Position numbers and translations under genes: made by a program | Part shown: in pieces, positions 34,507 to 44,144 of the stretch | Layout: every line of letters begins with the position of its first letter | How positions within the stretch are numbered: position 1 is the stretch's first letter | Notes under the pieces: model-generated | What the model was told of the DNA's origin: nothing | Seen by the model: the letters and a program-made list of their open reading frames with translations, nothing else | Database searches by the model: none | Assembly: GCA_019739335.1 (NCBI GenBank) | Contig: CP073261.1 | Location: forward strand, 1 to 64,000 | Reading direction: 5' to 3' | From: Erythrobacter sp. | Lineage (GTDB): Bacteria; Pseudomonadota; Alphaproteobacteria; Sphingomonadales; Sphingomonadaceae | Length of the DNA: 64,000 bases

Positions 34507-35628
34507 TCACCCCTTCAGCCTCTCGCTCACCACTTCGCCGCCGCGCGCTAGCCGCACGGCGTCACCGATTTCCGCGTCGAGCACCGGGCGTCCGGCGTCC
34601 TTGTCCCAGAAGGCGTTGAGGAAATTGAACAGGTTACGCGAATAGAGCGCGCTGGCATCCGCCGCGAGGTGCGTGGCGGTGTTCGAAAAGCCGATGATCT
34701 TCACCCCGTGCTTCTCGACCACCTGATCGGGCACCGAACCTTCGACGTTTCCACCCTGCGCCACGGCCAGATCGAAGATCACGGACCCGCTGCGCATCGT
34801 TGCGATCTGCGCGTCCGAAACCAGCCGGGGAGCGGCGCGGCCGGGTATCAGCGCAGTGGTGATGACGATGTCCTGCTTCGCGATATGGCTGGAGACCAGC
34901 TCCGCCTGCGCCGCCTGGTATTCGGGCGACATTTCGGTGGCATAGCCGCCCGCACCCTCGCCTTCGATTCCGGCGACATTCTCCACGAACACCGGCTTCG
35001 CACCGAGCGACTGGATCTGCTCCCTGGTGGCGCTCCGCACATCGGTGGCGGAAACCTGCGCGCCCAATCGCTTGGCGGTAGCGATCGCCTGCAATCCGGC
35101 CACGCCCACGCCCATCACGAACACCTTGGCGGCGGAAATCGTGCCTGCCGCGGTCATCATCATCGGGAAAGCGCGGCCATAGGTATCCGCCGCCGCGATC
35201 ACCGCCTTGTACCCGGCAAGGTTCGACTGGCTGGAGAGCACGTCCATGCTCTGCGCGCGGGTGATGCGCGGCATGAATTCCATCGCCAGCGCTTCGTATC
35301 CGGCGGCAGCATAGGCATTCACCCGCTCGCGCTGTCCGAACGGATCGAACGTCGCCGCCACCCAGGCTCCCGGCTTAGCCCCTGCCAATGCAGCCACTTC
35401 GGGCGCCTGCACCGCAAGGACGATATCGGCATCCTTCACCGCCTGCGCCGCAGGAAGCACCTCGGCCCCGGCTTCGCAGTAGGCTTCGTCGGATATCGAT
35501 GCGGCAACCCCCGCGCCTTCCTCAACCGCCAGCACTGCACCCAGCGCCGTCAGCTTCTTGACCGTTTCGGGAGTGGCGGCAACGCGGCTTTCGCCCGGAG
35601 CCTGTTCCTTGAGGACCGCGATCCGCAT
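34507..35628 (-). CDS. pntA: NAD(P) transhydrogenase subunit alpha part 1
   Basis: 373-aa NAD(H)-binding domain I of the transhydrogenase, alanine-dehydrogenase-like. Start MRIAVLKEQAPGESRVAATPE; nucleotide motif VFVMGVGVAGLQAIATAKRLGA; then VIFDLAVAQGGNVEGS and the C-terminal NFLNAFWDKDAG. The stop is 496 bases away from pntA-2 because the DUF559 cassette intervenes; in most relatives the genes abut. Confidence 0.95.
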   Translation of the reverse strand: MRIAVLKEQAPGESRVAATPETVKKLTALGAVLAVEEGAGVAASISDEAYCEAGAEVLPAAQAVKDADIVLAVQAPEVAALAGAKPGAWVAATFDPFGQRERVNAYAAAGYEALAMEFMPRITRAQSMDVLSSQSNLAGYKAVIAAADTYGRAFPMMMTAAGTISAAKVFVMGVGVAGLQAIATAKRLGAQVSATDVRSATREQIQSLGAKPVFVENVAGIEGEGAGGYATEMSPEYQAAQAELVSSHIAKQDIVITTALIPGRAAPRLVSDAQIATMRSGSVIFDLAVAQGGNVEGSVPDQVVEKHGVKIIGFSNTATHLAADASALYSRNLFNFLNAFWDKDAGRPVLDAEIGDAVRLARGGEVVSERLKG

Positions 35629-35648
35629 CCGCCTTCAGCGCCGGACGG

Positions 35649-35771
35649 TCAGGAAATCAGCGCGACGATGACAAGCACGATTACCGCGATCAGCGGCACC
35701 GACCATTTCAACATCCCGATGAAGCTCGAATAGGTGCCCTCGGCGGCATTCATATCGTGCGGATTGGCCAT
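35649..35771 (-). CDS. aa3-type cytochrome c oxidase subunit IV-like micro-protein
   Basis: 40-aa single-helix protein reading MANPHDMNAAEGTYSSF, then a membrane helix (about 22-39). The short N-terminus and helix match the bacterial aa3 oxidase subunit IV family (COX4_pro_2). It precedes pntA by 20 bases on the same strand and is probably the first gene of that operon. Confidence 0.8.
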   Translation of the reverse strand: MANPHDMNAAEGTYSSFIGMLKWSVPLIAVIVLVIVALIS

Positions 35772-35950
35772 TTTCGCATAAATCCCTTGGCTGGCATTGT
35801 TCGACTGCGCTCTGCTCTATCGCTCCCCGCGCGCCCGCTCAAGCCCCGCCCGCGCTTTCCCCGCGATGAAGCCTTAATCGGCTTTTTACACCTCGCTGCT
35901 AGCCCACTCGTTCCCCGCCCGCATTTGCCGGGCCAGAATGGTGTGGTTGC

Positions 35951-37369
35951 ATGGCAGATCCCGAACAGCGACTACTGATGCTGATCGACGACGAACCGGC
36001 GCAAAGCCGGCTGATTTCAGCGCTCGCCGGGCGCGAGGGCTGGCGCACGCTGGTGGTGAGCGATTCGGAAACCGCGATCGCCACGCTGGGGACGCGGCAG
36101 GGTATGCAGCTTTCCGCCATCGTGCTCGATCAATGGGTGCCCGGCGATCGTGCCTGCGAACTGATCGCCGAACTGAAGGACCGCCGCCCCGCGCTGCCCA
36201 TCCTGATGCTCACCACCAGCACCAGCCCCCAACTGGCGGTCGAAGCGATGCGCGCCGGGGCCACCGATTACCTCGTCAAACCCGTCGCGCCGGACCGGCT
36301 GATGCAGGCGCTGCGCAATGCCACGACGCGCGAAAGCCAGCACGACGAACTGACTCCGTTGACCGAGAAGTTCCCCGCCAATCTCGATTTCGAAGCCATG
36401 GTCGGCACCGCACCGCCCTTCCGCGATGCGCTGGCCAAGGCGGCCAAGGCGGCGCGCGGGCATGGGCACGTGCTGATCGAGGGCGAATGCGGCACCGGCA
36501 AGGAAATGCTGGTGCGCGCGATGCACGCCGCCAGCCCCCGCGTGAAGACCGCCTTCCGGATGCTCAACATCGCCGGCATCCCAGCCAGCAGCCTCGAATC
36601 GGTGCTGTTCGGGCACGAGAAGGGTGCCTTCCCCGGCGCCTTCGAGCAGCAGCTCGGCGCAATGCAGACCTGTGACGGCGGCACGCTGGTGCTCGACGAG
36701 ATCGACCGCCTGCCCACCGACCTGCAGGATCGGCTCGCCGACGTGATCGAGACCGGCCAGGTCAAACCCATCGGCGCGCCCTACGCCTTCAAGGTCGATG
36801 TCCGCATCATCGCCGCCAGCAACCTGCCGCTGGCGGACATGGTGGCGACCGGGCACTTCCGCGCCAATCTCCTTTCCGCGCTCTCGCGCACTTCGATCGA
36901 GCTGCCGCCGTTGCGCCGCCGCACCGGGGACATCCCCGCGCTCACCCGCCACTTCCTCACCCGCATCGGCGACCAGCCGGGCCTGCGCCCGCTCGGCATC
37001 ACCTCGGATGCGCTGCAATTGCTCGCTGCCTTCGACTGGCCGGGCAATGTCCGCCAGCTCCAGGCCGTCCTCTTCCGCGCTGCCGTGTTCTGCGACGGCG
37101 ACGCGCTAACCGCCGAGGACTTCCCGCAATTGCGCGAGATCGTCGGCCATTTCGAACCCCCGCGCATTCCGGTGCGCGAGAGCGCCGGGGTGCAGCTCTA
37201 CAATGCGGACGGAAACCTGCGCCCGCTCGAAGAGATCGAAGCCGACGTCATCCGCCTCGCCATCGGCCACTATCGCGGCCGCATGACCGAAGTGGCGCGG
37301 CGGCTGGGGATTGGTCGCTCGACGCTGTACCGCAAGCTGAGCGATCTTGGCATCGACAACGCGGCTTGA
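35951..37369 (+). CDS. NtrC-family response regulator with altered GAFTGA loop
   Basis: 472 aa. Receiver domain (8-125) with LIDDE, phospho-acceptor region IVLDQWVPGD and LVKPV. AAA+ domain (about 140-375) with Walker A EGECGTGKEM, Walker B GGTLVLDEIDRLP and a sigma-54 contact loop reading GAFPGAF in place of GAFTGA. C-terminal Fis-type helix-turn-helix (MTEVARRLGIGRSTLYRKLSDLG). No sensor kinase gene is adjacent. The Thr-to-Pro change may abolish sigma-54 activation, making it a repressor or sigma-70-type regulator. Confidence 0.92.
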   Translation: MADPEQRLLMLIDDEPAQSRLISALAGREGWRTLVVSDSETAIATLGTRQGMQLSAIVLDQWVPGDRACELIAELKDRRPALPILMLTTSTSPQLAVEAMRAGATDYLVKPVAPDRLMQALRNATTRESQHDELTPLTEKFPANLDFEAMVGTAPPFRDALAKAAKAARGHGHVLIEGECGTGKEMLVRAMHAASPRVKTAFRMLNIAGIPASSLESVLFGHEKGAFPGAFEQQLGAMQTCDGGTLVLDEIDRLPTDLQDRLADVIETGQVKPIGAPYAFKVDVRIIAASNLPLADMVATGHFRANLLSALSRTSIELPPLRRRTGDIPALTRHFLTRIGDQPGLRPLGITSDALQLLAAFDWPGNVRQLQAVLFRAAVFCDGDALTAEDFPQLREIVGHFEPPRIPVRESAGVQLYNADGNLRPLEEIEADVIRLAIGHYRGRMTEVARRLGIGRSTLYRKLSDLGIDNAA

Positions 37370-37370
37370 G

Positions 37371-37703
37371 ATGAGCGTCGACGACACTTTGATTGTTCGA
37401 CGCCTCGAAGGCGAAGTCCATCGGCAAGACCTCGAGGCAGCCAAGAACTATTTCGCTGGCAGCTTTGCAAACTCTCCGTCGAAAGAGTTCACATTTACGG
37501 TGGAATTACCTTCCGATGCGATGGGTTGGATTGATGTCCACCTTTTTGATGAGATCGTAAGCCAATGGATTGCCTTCGGTCATGCGCAAAAAGGCGCTCG
37601 TTCATCTGATGCCATTAGCCATGCCATAATGCTCGACTTCTTCTGCCAGCTCCAACCGCAAGCCAAAGCACATCGGATAGCTGTAGGAAAGCCCGAGAGC
37701 TAA
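37371..37703 (+). CDS. Hypothetical protein, possibly acquired
   Basis: 110-aa soluble protein starting MSVDDTLIVRRLEGEVHRQD, one base after the regulator stop. No motif or family is recognised and no signal or membrane segment is visible. The DNA is clearly less GC-rich than its neighbours (many AT-ending codons such as ttt, att, gaa), which suggests recent acquisition or relaxed selection. Its end overlaps folP by 4 bases. Confidence 0.6.
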   Translation: MSVDDTLIVRRLEGEVHRQDLEAAKNYFAGSFANSPSKEFTFTVELPSDAMGWIDVHLFDEIVSQWIAFGHAQKGARSSDAISHAIMLDFFCQLQPQAKAHRIAVGKPES

Positions 37704-38812
37704 ACCTCCAACCCCGCAAAATCCGTCAGCGCCGCGTCCCGCAAACCGCGCCACACGTTGCGCGCTTGCACCGTCTCGAACACATCATGCACCCGCAGCA
37801 GTTGCACGCCCGCGTCCATGCCGAGCTGCGCCAAAGCCAGCGAACCGCCGACCCGCTGGTGCGCCGCCACTTCGTTGCTCAGCGCGCCGATCATCCGCTT
37901 GCGGCTTGCCCCCAGCAGGAGCGGCTGGCCGAGGGCGTGGAACATGGCGAGGTGATTGAGGAGGGTGAGGTTTTCCGCCAGCGACTTGCCGAAGCCGACG
38001 CCGGGATCGAGGATGATCCGGTCCCGCGCCACGCCGCCCGCCAGCGCCCGGTCACGCGCCTCGCGCAGAAAGTCGAACGCGTCGAAAGCCACTGCGGCAT
38101 AGTCCCCGTTGGCGTGCAGGTCCTCGCCGCTGCCCGGAGCGTGCATCAGCACCACCGGTGCGCCGCTGACTGCGGCGAATTCGAGACTGCGCGGATCGTA
38201 GCGCAGCGCGGAGACATCGTTGATCACGTGCGCGCCCGCTTCCAGCGCCGCCTCCATCACTGCCGGACGCCGCGTGTCCACGCTCACCGCCGCACCCATG
38301 CCGGTGCAGTGCGCGATGGCGGGGACGACGCGCTTGATCTCCTCGCCTTCCCACACTGCCTTGGCACCGGGGCGGGTGCTTTCGCCGCCAATGTCGATGA
38401 TCGCCGCGCCCGCTTCGTGCATTTTGGCAGCGTGAGCCTGCATTTCCTCGGCATCGTCCATGAACTTGCCGCCATCGGAGAAGCTGTCGGGCGTGACGTT
38501 GAGAATGCCCATGACCTGCGGCTGGTCGAGCCGGATCGTGCGGCTGCCCAGTTGCAGCGGCACATGCGCGGTGCGCAGGTTCGCCCATTGCGCCTCGGCC
38601 TCCGCGCCCATCGCGTCGGGCAGTTGCGCGAAGACGTCCGCAATCCCTGCCGCCGTGGTGACGTGCCGCGCCACCACCCGCCCCTCGCGCCGCAGAACGA
38701 CCGCGAACTCGCGCGCATAGACCATCCCGCCCGCCAATCGCACCGCATCGCCCTCGACCGCCTGCGGGCCTGAAACCGTGGTGATGGGGTGGATGTAGAC
38801 AGTTTGGATCAT
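37700..38812 (-). CDS. folP: Dihydropteroate synthase
   Basis: Folate enzyme joining p-aminobenzoate and dihydropterin pyrophosphate. 370 aa, with an extra N-terminal region of about 95 residues before the TIM-barrel core, as in many alphaproteobacteria. Core motifs: VMGILNVTPDSFSDGG, IIDIGGESTRPGA, VSVDTRRPAVMEAAL, HVINDVSALRYD, ILDPGVGFGKSLAENL and LLLGASRKRMIG. Confidence 0.95.
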   Translation of the reverse strand: MIQTVYIHPITTVSGPQAVEGDAVRLAGGMVYAREFAVVLRREGRVVARHVTTAAGIADVFAQLPDAMGAEAEAQWANLRTAHVPLQLGSRTIRLDQPQVMGILNVTPDSFSDGGKFMDDAEEMQAHAAKMHEAGAAIIDIGGESTRPGAKAVWEGEEIKRVVPAIAHCTGMGAAVSVDTRRPAVMEAALEAGAHVINDVSALRYDPRSLEFAAVSGAPVVLMHAPGSGEDLHANGDYAAVAFDAFDFLREARDRALAGGVARDRIILDPGVGFGKSLAENLTLLNHLAMFHALGQPLLLGASRKRMIGALSNEVAAHQRVGGSLALAQLGMDAGVQLLRVHDVFETVQARNVWRGLRDAALTDFAGLEV

Positions 38813-38983
38813 GCTCTATCTTTCAATGGCTTGGCCGAGACATGGACCGGGTGTTACACGGTCCAAAGGGGGAAATCCGCAACTGTCACCTTTGGTGCGC
38901 AAAGCGTCACCTTGGGGTAGACTCCGGAACTTATCGGTGCAGTCATAATTGCGCTTCAAGCACAAGGCGAGGTCAGTAGGAAA

Positions 38984-39180
38984 GTTGCACGCGGAGACGC
39001 GGAGACGCGGAGGAGGATTTTGCCGCGCCGCAGGCGCGATAAGGATTTAGGCTCACAGAGACACAGAGGCACAGAGAAGCTTGGCGCAAGCCTCTCTGTG
39101 CCTCTGTGTCTCTGTGAGCGTCTAAAATGGATTTGCGCCTCCGGCGCGAAGGCAGACCCTCCGCGTCTCCGCGTGCCAAC
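38984..39180. repeat. 197-bp nested palindromic element downstream of ccrM
   Basis: Outer arms GTTGCACGCGGAGACGCGG (38984 on) and CCTCCGCGTCTCCGCGTGCC (39158 on). Next come two small symmetric hairpins (CGCGCC-GCA-GGCGCG and GCGCC-TCC-GGCGC). The centre is a perfect 27-bp palindrome (39051-39077 with 39093-39119; arms rich in CACAGAG) around a GCTTG-GCG-CAAGC tip. No coding potential is seen. It begins 6 bases past the ccrM stop. The rest of the 373-base gap (38813-38983) holds only a small hairpin, GGACC/GGTCC. Confidence 0.88.
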
Positions 39181-39185
39181 GAAAT

Positions 39186-40608
<1,423 letters not shown>

Positions 40609-40611
40609 CCG

Positions 40612-40620
40612 TTATCCACA
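40612..40620 (+). promoter_or_regulatory. DnaA-box match
   Basis: TTATCCACA, a perfect match to the DnaA box consensus, lies 4 bases outside the right end of the cloverleaf element and upstream of ccrM. It is a single site only. Confidence 0.4.
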
Positions 40621-40624
40621 GGGT

Positions 40625-40766
40625 GAGTCCCCGGAGTCCTGAGGTCAAGCGGCAATTTTCTGACGGTTCTCGAAGCTTGAGGGAGAACGAAAAGAGTCCG
40701 GCACAAGATGTTGAGTCCCTTGCGATACCGGGGACTCATCATGCTGTGGTGTGGCGTGAAGGACTC
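40625..40766. promoter_or_regulatory. Cluster of six GANTC sites upstream of ccrM
   Basis: GAGTC at 40625, 40634, 40694 and 40713; GACTC at 40733 and 40762. Six CcrM targets fall within 142 bases, where base composition predicts roughly one per 300. They sit partly in an 11-bp inverted repeat (40624-40634 with 40728-40738) that encloses GTTCTC/GAGAAC. This is probably the original ccrM promoter region. Confidence 0.55.
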
Positions 40767-40776
40767 GCGCCAGTAA

Positions 40777-41697
40777 TTAGGCGAATAACAGCGCCGTGTT
40801 GGCGACGAACCCGGCAAGAAGAAGCAGGCCGAGCTTGCGTCCGATATGGCTGGCGTAGCGGCATAGCGCCAGCATCAGTAGCGACGCCACCGCCAGGATC
40901 GGCAATTCTACGTCCAGCATTTCTGCTGGGATGGGCAACGGGGCGATTGTCATCGTCGCGCCGCCGATCAGCAGGATGTTGAAGATATTCGATCCCACCA
41001 CGTTGCCCACCGCCAATTCGGGCCGGCCGCGCAGCGCAGCCGCCAGCGAGGCCGCGAGTTCGGGCAAGGAGGTGCCGACCGCGACGATTGTGAGGCCGAT
41101 GACGGTTTCGGAAACTCCGGCGATCGTTGCCAGTTCGATCGCTCCTGTCACCAGAATCTGGCCTGCCCCGATCAGCAGCGCCACGCCGCCTGCAAACAGG
41201 GCAACGGCCAGCCACAGCGAAAGCGGCCTGTCATCCTCTTCGACATCAAGACTTTCGGGTGGATGGCGAACCCTCCAGATCGCGTAGATGACCAGCGCGG
41301 CAAGCAACACCGCGCCGATCCACGGCGCTGCCATCTGCCAAAAGGTGAGCGCCCAAAGCGCCAGCGTTGCGATCAGCCCGACCACCGCATCGCGCTTGCC
41401 CACACCGTGCATGGCAATCGGTGCGACCACAGCCGTCACACCGAGAATAAGCAGGATGTTCGCGAGATTGGAGCCGATCACATTTCCCCAGGCGATACCG
41501 GGCGAGCCCAACATGGCGGCTTCCACGCTGGCGACCATTTCCGGCATTGAGGTTGCCGCACCGACGATCACCACACCGGTGACGAGGTGCGAGATCCCCA
41601 GCCGGTTGGCCATTGCCACCGCGCCGCGCACCAGCAATTCGCCGCCGATGAACAGCCCGGCAAGCCCAGCAACAATGGTGAGAATCAGGATCAGCAT
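40777..41697 (-). CDS. Calcium/sodium antiporter (CaCA family, YrbG-like)
   Basis: 306-aa membrane exchanger with two inverted alpha-repeats: GVVIVGAATSMPEMVASVEAAM followed by GNVIGSNLANILLILG, and GLTIVAVGTSLPELAASLAAAL followed by GNVVGSNIFNILLIGG. These are the canonical CaCA ion-binding motifs. A central acidic loop (VEEDD) separates the halves. It lies between ccrM and rnhB on the same strand. Confidence 0.95.
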   Translation of the reverse strand: MLILILTIVAGLAGLFIGGELLVRGAVAMANRLGISHLVTGVVIVGAATSMPEMVASVEAAMLGSPGIAWGNVIGSNLANILLILGVTAVVAPIAMHGVGKRDAVVGLIATLALWALTFWQMAAPWIGAVLLAALVIYAIWRVRHPPESLDVEEDDRPLSLWLAVALFAGGVALLIGAGQILVTGAIELATIAGVSETVIGLTIVAVGTSLPELAASLAAALRGRPELAVGNVVGSNIFNILLIGGATMTIAPLPIPAEMLDVELPILAVASLLMLALCRYASHIGRKLGLLLLAGFVANTALLFA

Positions 41698-41709
41698 TGT
41701 TCGTTCAGC

Positions 41710-42348
41710 CTAGAGCACCATTTCCAGTTGCGCCACCGGGGCGAAACTGCGGCGGTGCAGCGGCGTGGCTCCGTGAATTCGTAGCGCTTCCAGGTGCTGT
41801 TTGGAGCCGTAGCCCTTGTTGCTTTCCCAGCCGTAATGCGGGTGTTCACGGGAAGCTTCAACCATCAGCCGATCACGATATTCCTTGGCGAGGATGCTCG
41901 CTGCGCCGATGCAAGCCTCGCGCCCGTCTCCGCCCACAATCGGCGTGGCAGGCCAGCGCCACTCCGCACAGCGGCCCTGCGGAGTGAGGTTGCCGTCGAT
42001 CAGCGCGGCCAGATCGTGGCGACCGATTGCCGTGCACAATTGCTCCATTGCCAGGCTCATCGCCAGCATCGTTGCGCCGAAGATGTTGCGCCGGTCGATC
42101 TCCTCGACACAGACCACCCCGATGCCGAAAGCGCAGCGGCGGCGGATGCATGCCTCTGCCTCGGCACGGGACTTCGCGGTGAGCACCTTGGAATCGCCGA
42201 TGCCCTTAGGTGCAGGCTTGCACAGCAGCACGGCAGCCGCCACAACTGGCCCGGCAAGCGGTCCGCGCCCCGCCTCGTCCACTCCGGCGATCAGCGGGTG
42301 CGGGCCCAAACCGCTACAAAAATCGGCAGAAGGCGTTCCTGACATCAT
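41710..42348 (-). CDS. rnhB: Ribonuclease HII
   Basis: 212-aa enzyme that cleaves RNA in RNA-DNA hybrids and removes misincorporated ribonucleotides. Active-site motifs: LIAGVDEAGRGPLAGPV (DEAGRG), ALIDGN, GGDGREACIGAASILAKEYRDRLM and HPHYGWESNKGYGS. The start is either of two adjacent ATGs at 42348/42345, which overlap the start codon of the divergent gene. rnhB near ccrM is a common alphaproteobacterial neighbourhood. Confidence 0.93.
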   Translation of the reverse strand: MMSGTPSADFCSGLGPHPLIAGVDEAGRGPLAGPVVAAAVLLCKPAPKGIGDSKVLTAKSRAEAEACIRRRCAFGIGVVCVEEIDRRNIFGATMLAMSLAMEQLCTAIGRHDLAALIDGNLTPQGRCAEWRWPATPIVGGDGREACIGAASILAKEYRDRLMVEASREHPHYGWESNKGYGSKQHLEALRIHGATPLHRRSFAPVAQLEMVL

Positions 42349-43543
42349 GCGCAACATCATCCTCGGCTCCGTCCTATTCCCCGCAACGCTGCTTCTCGCA
42401 AGCTGTTCGAATGCCCAGACAGGGGATACCGCGCCCACCTCCACCCCCTCGCCTGCAGGGCTGGTTGCGGGTGAAGCGGTGGAACTGGCCGAGGGTTCGC
42501 CCTTCACCGCCGCCAGCCACGGAGCTTTCGACGAACCCTGGGCGATGGCCTTCCACCCGCAGACGGGCGTGATTTTCATCACCGAAAAGCCGGGGACGAT
42601 GAAGTTCTACGATCCGGCAAGCGGTCGCACCGGGGAAGTGACCGGCCTGCCCGAAGTGGCCTATCGCGGTCAGGGGGGCTTGGGCGATTTCGCCTTCGCT
42701 CCCGATTTCGCCGATAGTGGCCACGTCTATCTCAGCTGGGCACAGGCGGTGGAGGGCGGCACGGTCGCCACGCTTGGGCGCGGCACGCTGGTGTGCGACA
42801 CGGCGGACGCTTGCCGCATCGACGGCCTTACCGAAATCTGGCGCCAGAGCCGCGCTGGGGAGCGCCCCGGCCACTATTCGCACAAGATCGCCTTCTCGCC
42901 CGACGGGCAGCACCTGTTCCTTTCCAGCGGAGACCGGCAGGAGCAGGATCCGGCACAGGACCTGTCCAACAATTTCGGCGCGGTGCTGCGGCTCAACCTC
43001 GATGGCACCGCGGCGGCGGGCAATCCCTTTGCCGAACGCGGCGCGCCTGCGGATCAGATCTGGTCCTACGGCCAGCGCAACATCCTCGGGCTGAAATTCG
43101 ATTCCGCCGGACAGTTGTGGGGACTGGAGCATGGCCCTGCCGGGGGTGACGAACTGAACCTCGTTCAGCGCGGGGCAAACTATGGCTGGCCGGTGCGGTC
43201 CAATGGCAACAATTACAATGGCTCCGATATCCCGGATCATACGCCGGACGATGGCTTTTCCCGGCCTTCGATCAGCTGGAACCCGGTGATCGCACCGGGT
43301 GACATGATCTTCTATTCGGGCGATATGTTCGCCGACTGGCGCGGGCAATTGCTGGTGGCGAACCTCGGCACGCAATCGATCACTCGCATTTCAACCGATG
43401 CCGATGCCAATAGCGCCCAAGAATTGTCGCGCTATGCCTTCCCCCGGCGCCTGCGCGATATTGCCCAGGCAGGCGACGGCGCGATCTGGGTGATCGAGGA
43501 CGGCGACGGCGGGCGGCTGTTGCGGCTAACGCCAGCGAGTTGA
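42347..43543 (+). CDS. PQQ-dependent sugar dehydrogenase-like lipoprotein
   Basis: 398-aa six-bladed beta-propeller of the soluble glucose/sorbosone dehydrogenase family (GSDH). Signal peptide with lipobox LLLASC. Family motifs: EPWAMAFHPQTGVIFITEKPG, GQGGLGDFAFAPDF, HYSHKIAFSPDGQHLFLSSGDR, GLEHGPAGGDELN and ANYGWPV. It probably oxidises an aldose in the periplasm with PQQ, but no PQQ synthesis genes are in the window. Its start overlaps rnhB's start on the other strand. Confidence 0.9.
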   Translation: MRNIILGSVLFPATLLLASCSNAQTGDTAPTSTPSPAGLVAGEAVELAEGSPFTAASHGAFDEPWAMAFHPQTGVIFITEKPGTMKFYDPASGRTGEVTGLPEVAYRGQGGLGDFAFAPDFADSGHVYLSWAQAVEGGTVATLGRGTLVCDTADACRIDGLTEIWRQSRAGERPGHYSHKIAFSPDGQHLFLSSGDRQEQDPAQDLSNNFGAVLRLNLDGTAAAGNPFAERGAPADQIWSYGQRNILGLKFDSAGQLWGLEHGPAGGDELNLVQRGANYGWPVRSNGNNYNGSDIPDHTPDDGFSRPSISWNPVIAPGDMIFYSGDMFADWRGQLLVANLGTQSITRISTDADANSAQELSRYAFPRRLRDIAQAGDGAIWVIEDGDGGRLLRLTPAS

Positions 43544-43599
43544 CAGTTACGGCGGAAACAATTGCGCGGGGGAGCGCCCGCCCCTATCGGCGCGCCTCC

Positions 43600-44121
43600 A
43601 TGACTGATGCCGCCACCGCCACCCTGATTCCGCTGGGACAAGTCGATCCGCCGATGATCGAGCTTCTGCTCGATCGAGCCTTCGGACCCGATCGCCATGG
43701 CCGCACTGCCTATCAGGTACGCGAAGGCACCGAATGGCTCCCCGCGCTCAGCTTTGCGGCGCTCGATGCGGAGGAAATGCTGGTTGGCACGATCCAGGTG
43801 TGGCCGGTAGCGCTGACCGACGGCACTGGCCGCCGCCACCCGATGCTGATGGTCGGCCCGGTCGCGGTGGTGCCCGAACGGCAGGGGGAAGGCTTCGGCC
43901 ATGCGCTGATGGCGGCCACGGCGGGCGCTATCGATCCGGCCGCACCGCTGCCACAGGTGATGATCGGCGACCCGGAATTCTACGAACGCTTCGGCTTCTT
44001 CGCCGCCCCGGCACAGGGCTGGACACTCCCCGGCCCATACGAGCAGCGCCGCCTGCTGGTGCGCGCGGCAAATCCTGCCATTCTTCCGGCACAAGGCACG
44101 CTCGGCCCTTGGATTGGTTAG
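43600..44121 (+). CDS. GNAT family N-acetyltransferase (YhbS-like)
   Basis: 173 aa. The acetyl-CoA binding block is VGPVAVVPERQGEGFGHALM (the R/QxxGxG/A pattern), preceded by LVGTIQVWPVALTDGTG and followed by GDPEFYERFGFFAAPAQGW, as in the YhbS subgroup. Start ATG at 43600 (MTDAAT) is chosen from family fit; a TTG at 43540 is possible. Substrate unknown. Confidence 0.88.
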   Translation: MTDAATATLIPLGQVDPPMIELLLDRAFGPDRHGRTAYQVREGTEWLPALSFAALDAEEMLVGTIQVWPVALTDGTGRRHPMLMVGPVAVVPERQGEGFGHALMAATAGAIDPAAPLPQVMIGDPEFYERFGFFAAPAQGWTLPGPYEQRRLLVRAANPAILPAQGTLGPWIG

Positions 44122-44144
44122 GCGGCTCTGGCATCGATGATTCG

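Noticed and set aside
33730..35628. Split pntA as a disrupted pseudogene
   Set aside because: Three-subunit transhydrogenases with separate pntA-1 and pntA-2 are normal in alphaproteobacteria; both parts are intact, only the spacing is changed by the DUF559 cassette.
38984..39180. CRISPR array suggested by repeated CACAGAG and CGGAGACG units
   Set aside because: Repeats are short, mirror-symmetric and lack spacers or cas genes; the structure is a palindrome.
40612..40766. Replication origin
   Set aside because: Only one DnaA box, no AT-rich unwinding region, and neighbours (ccrM, rnhB) are not typical origin flanks in this group.
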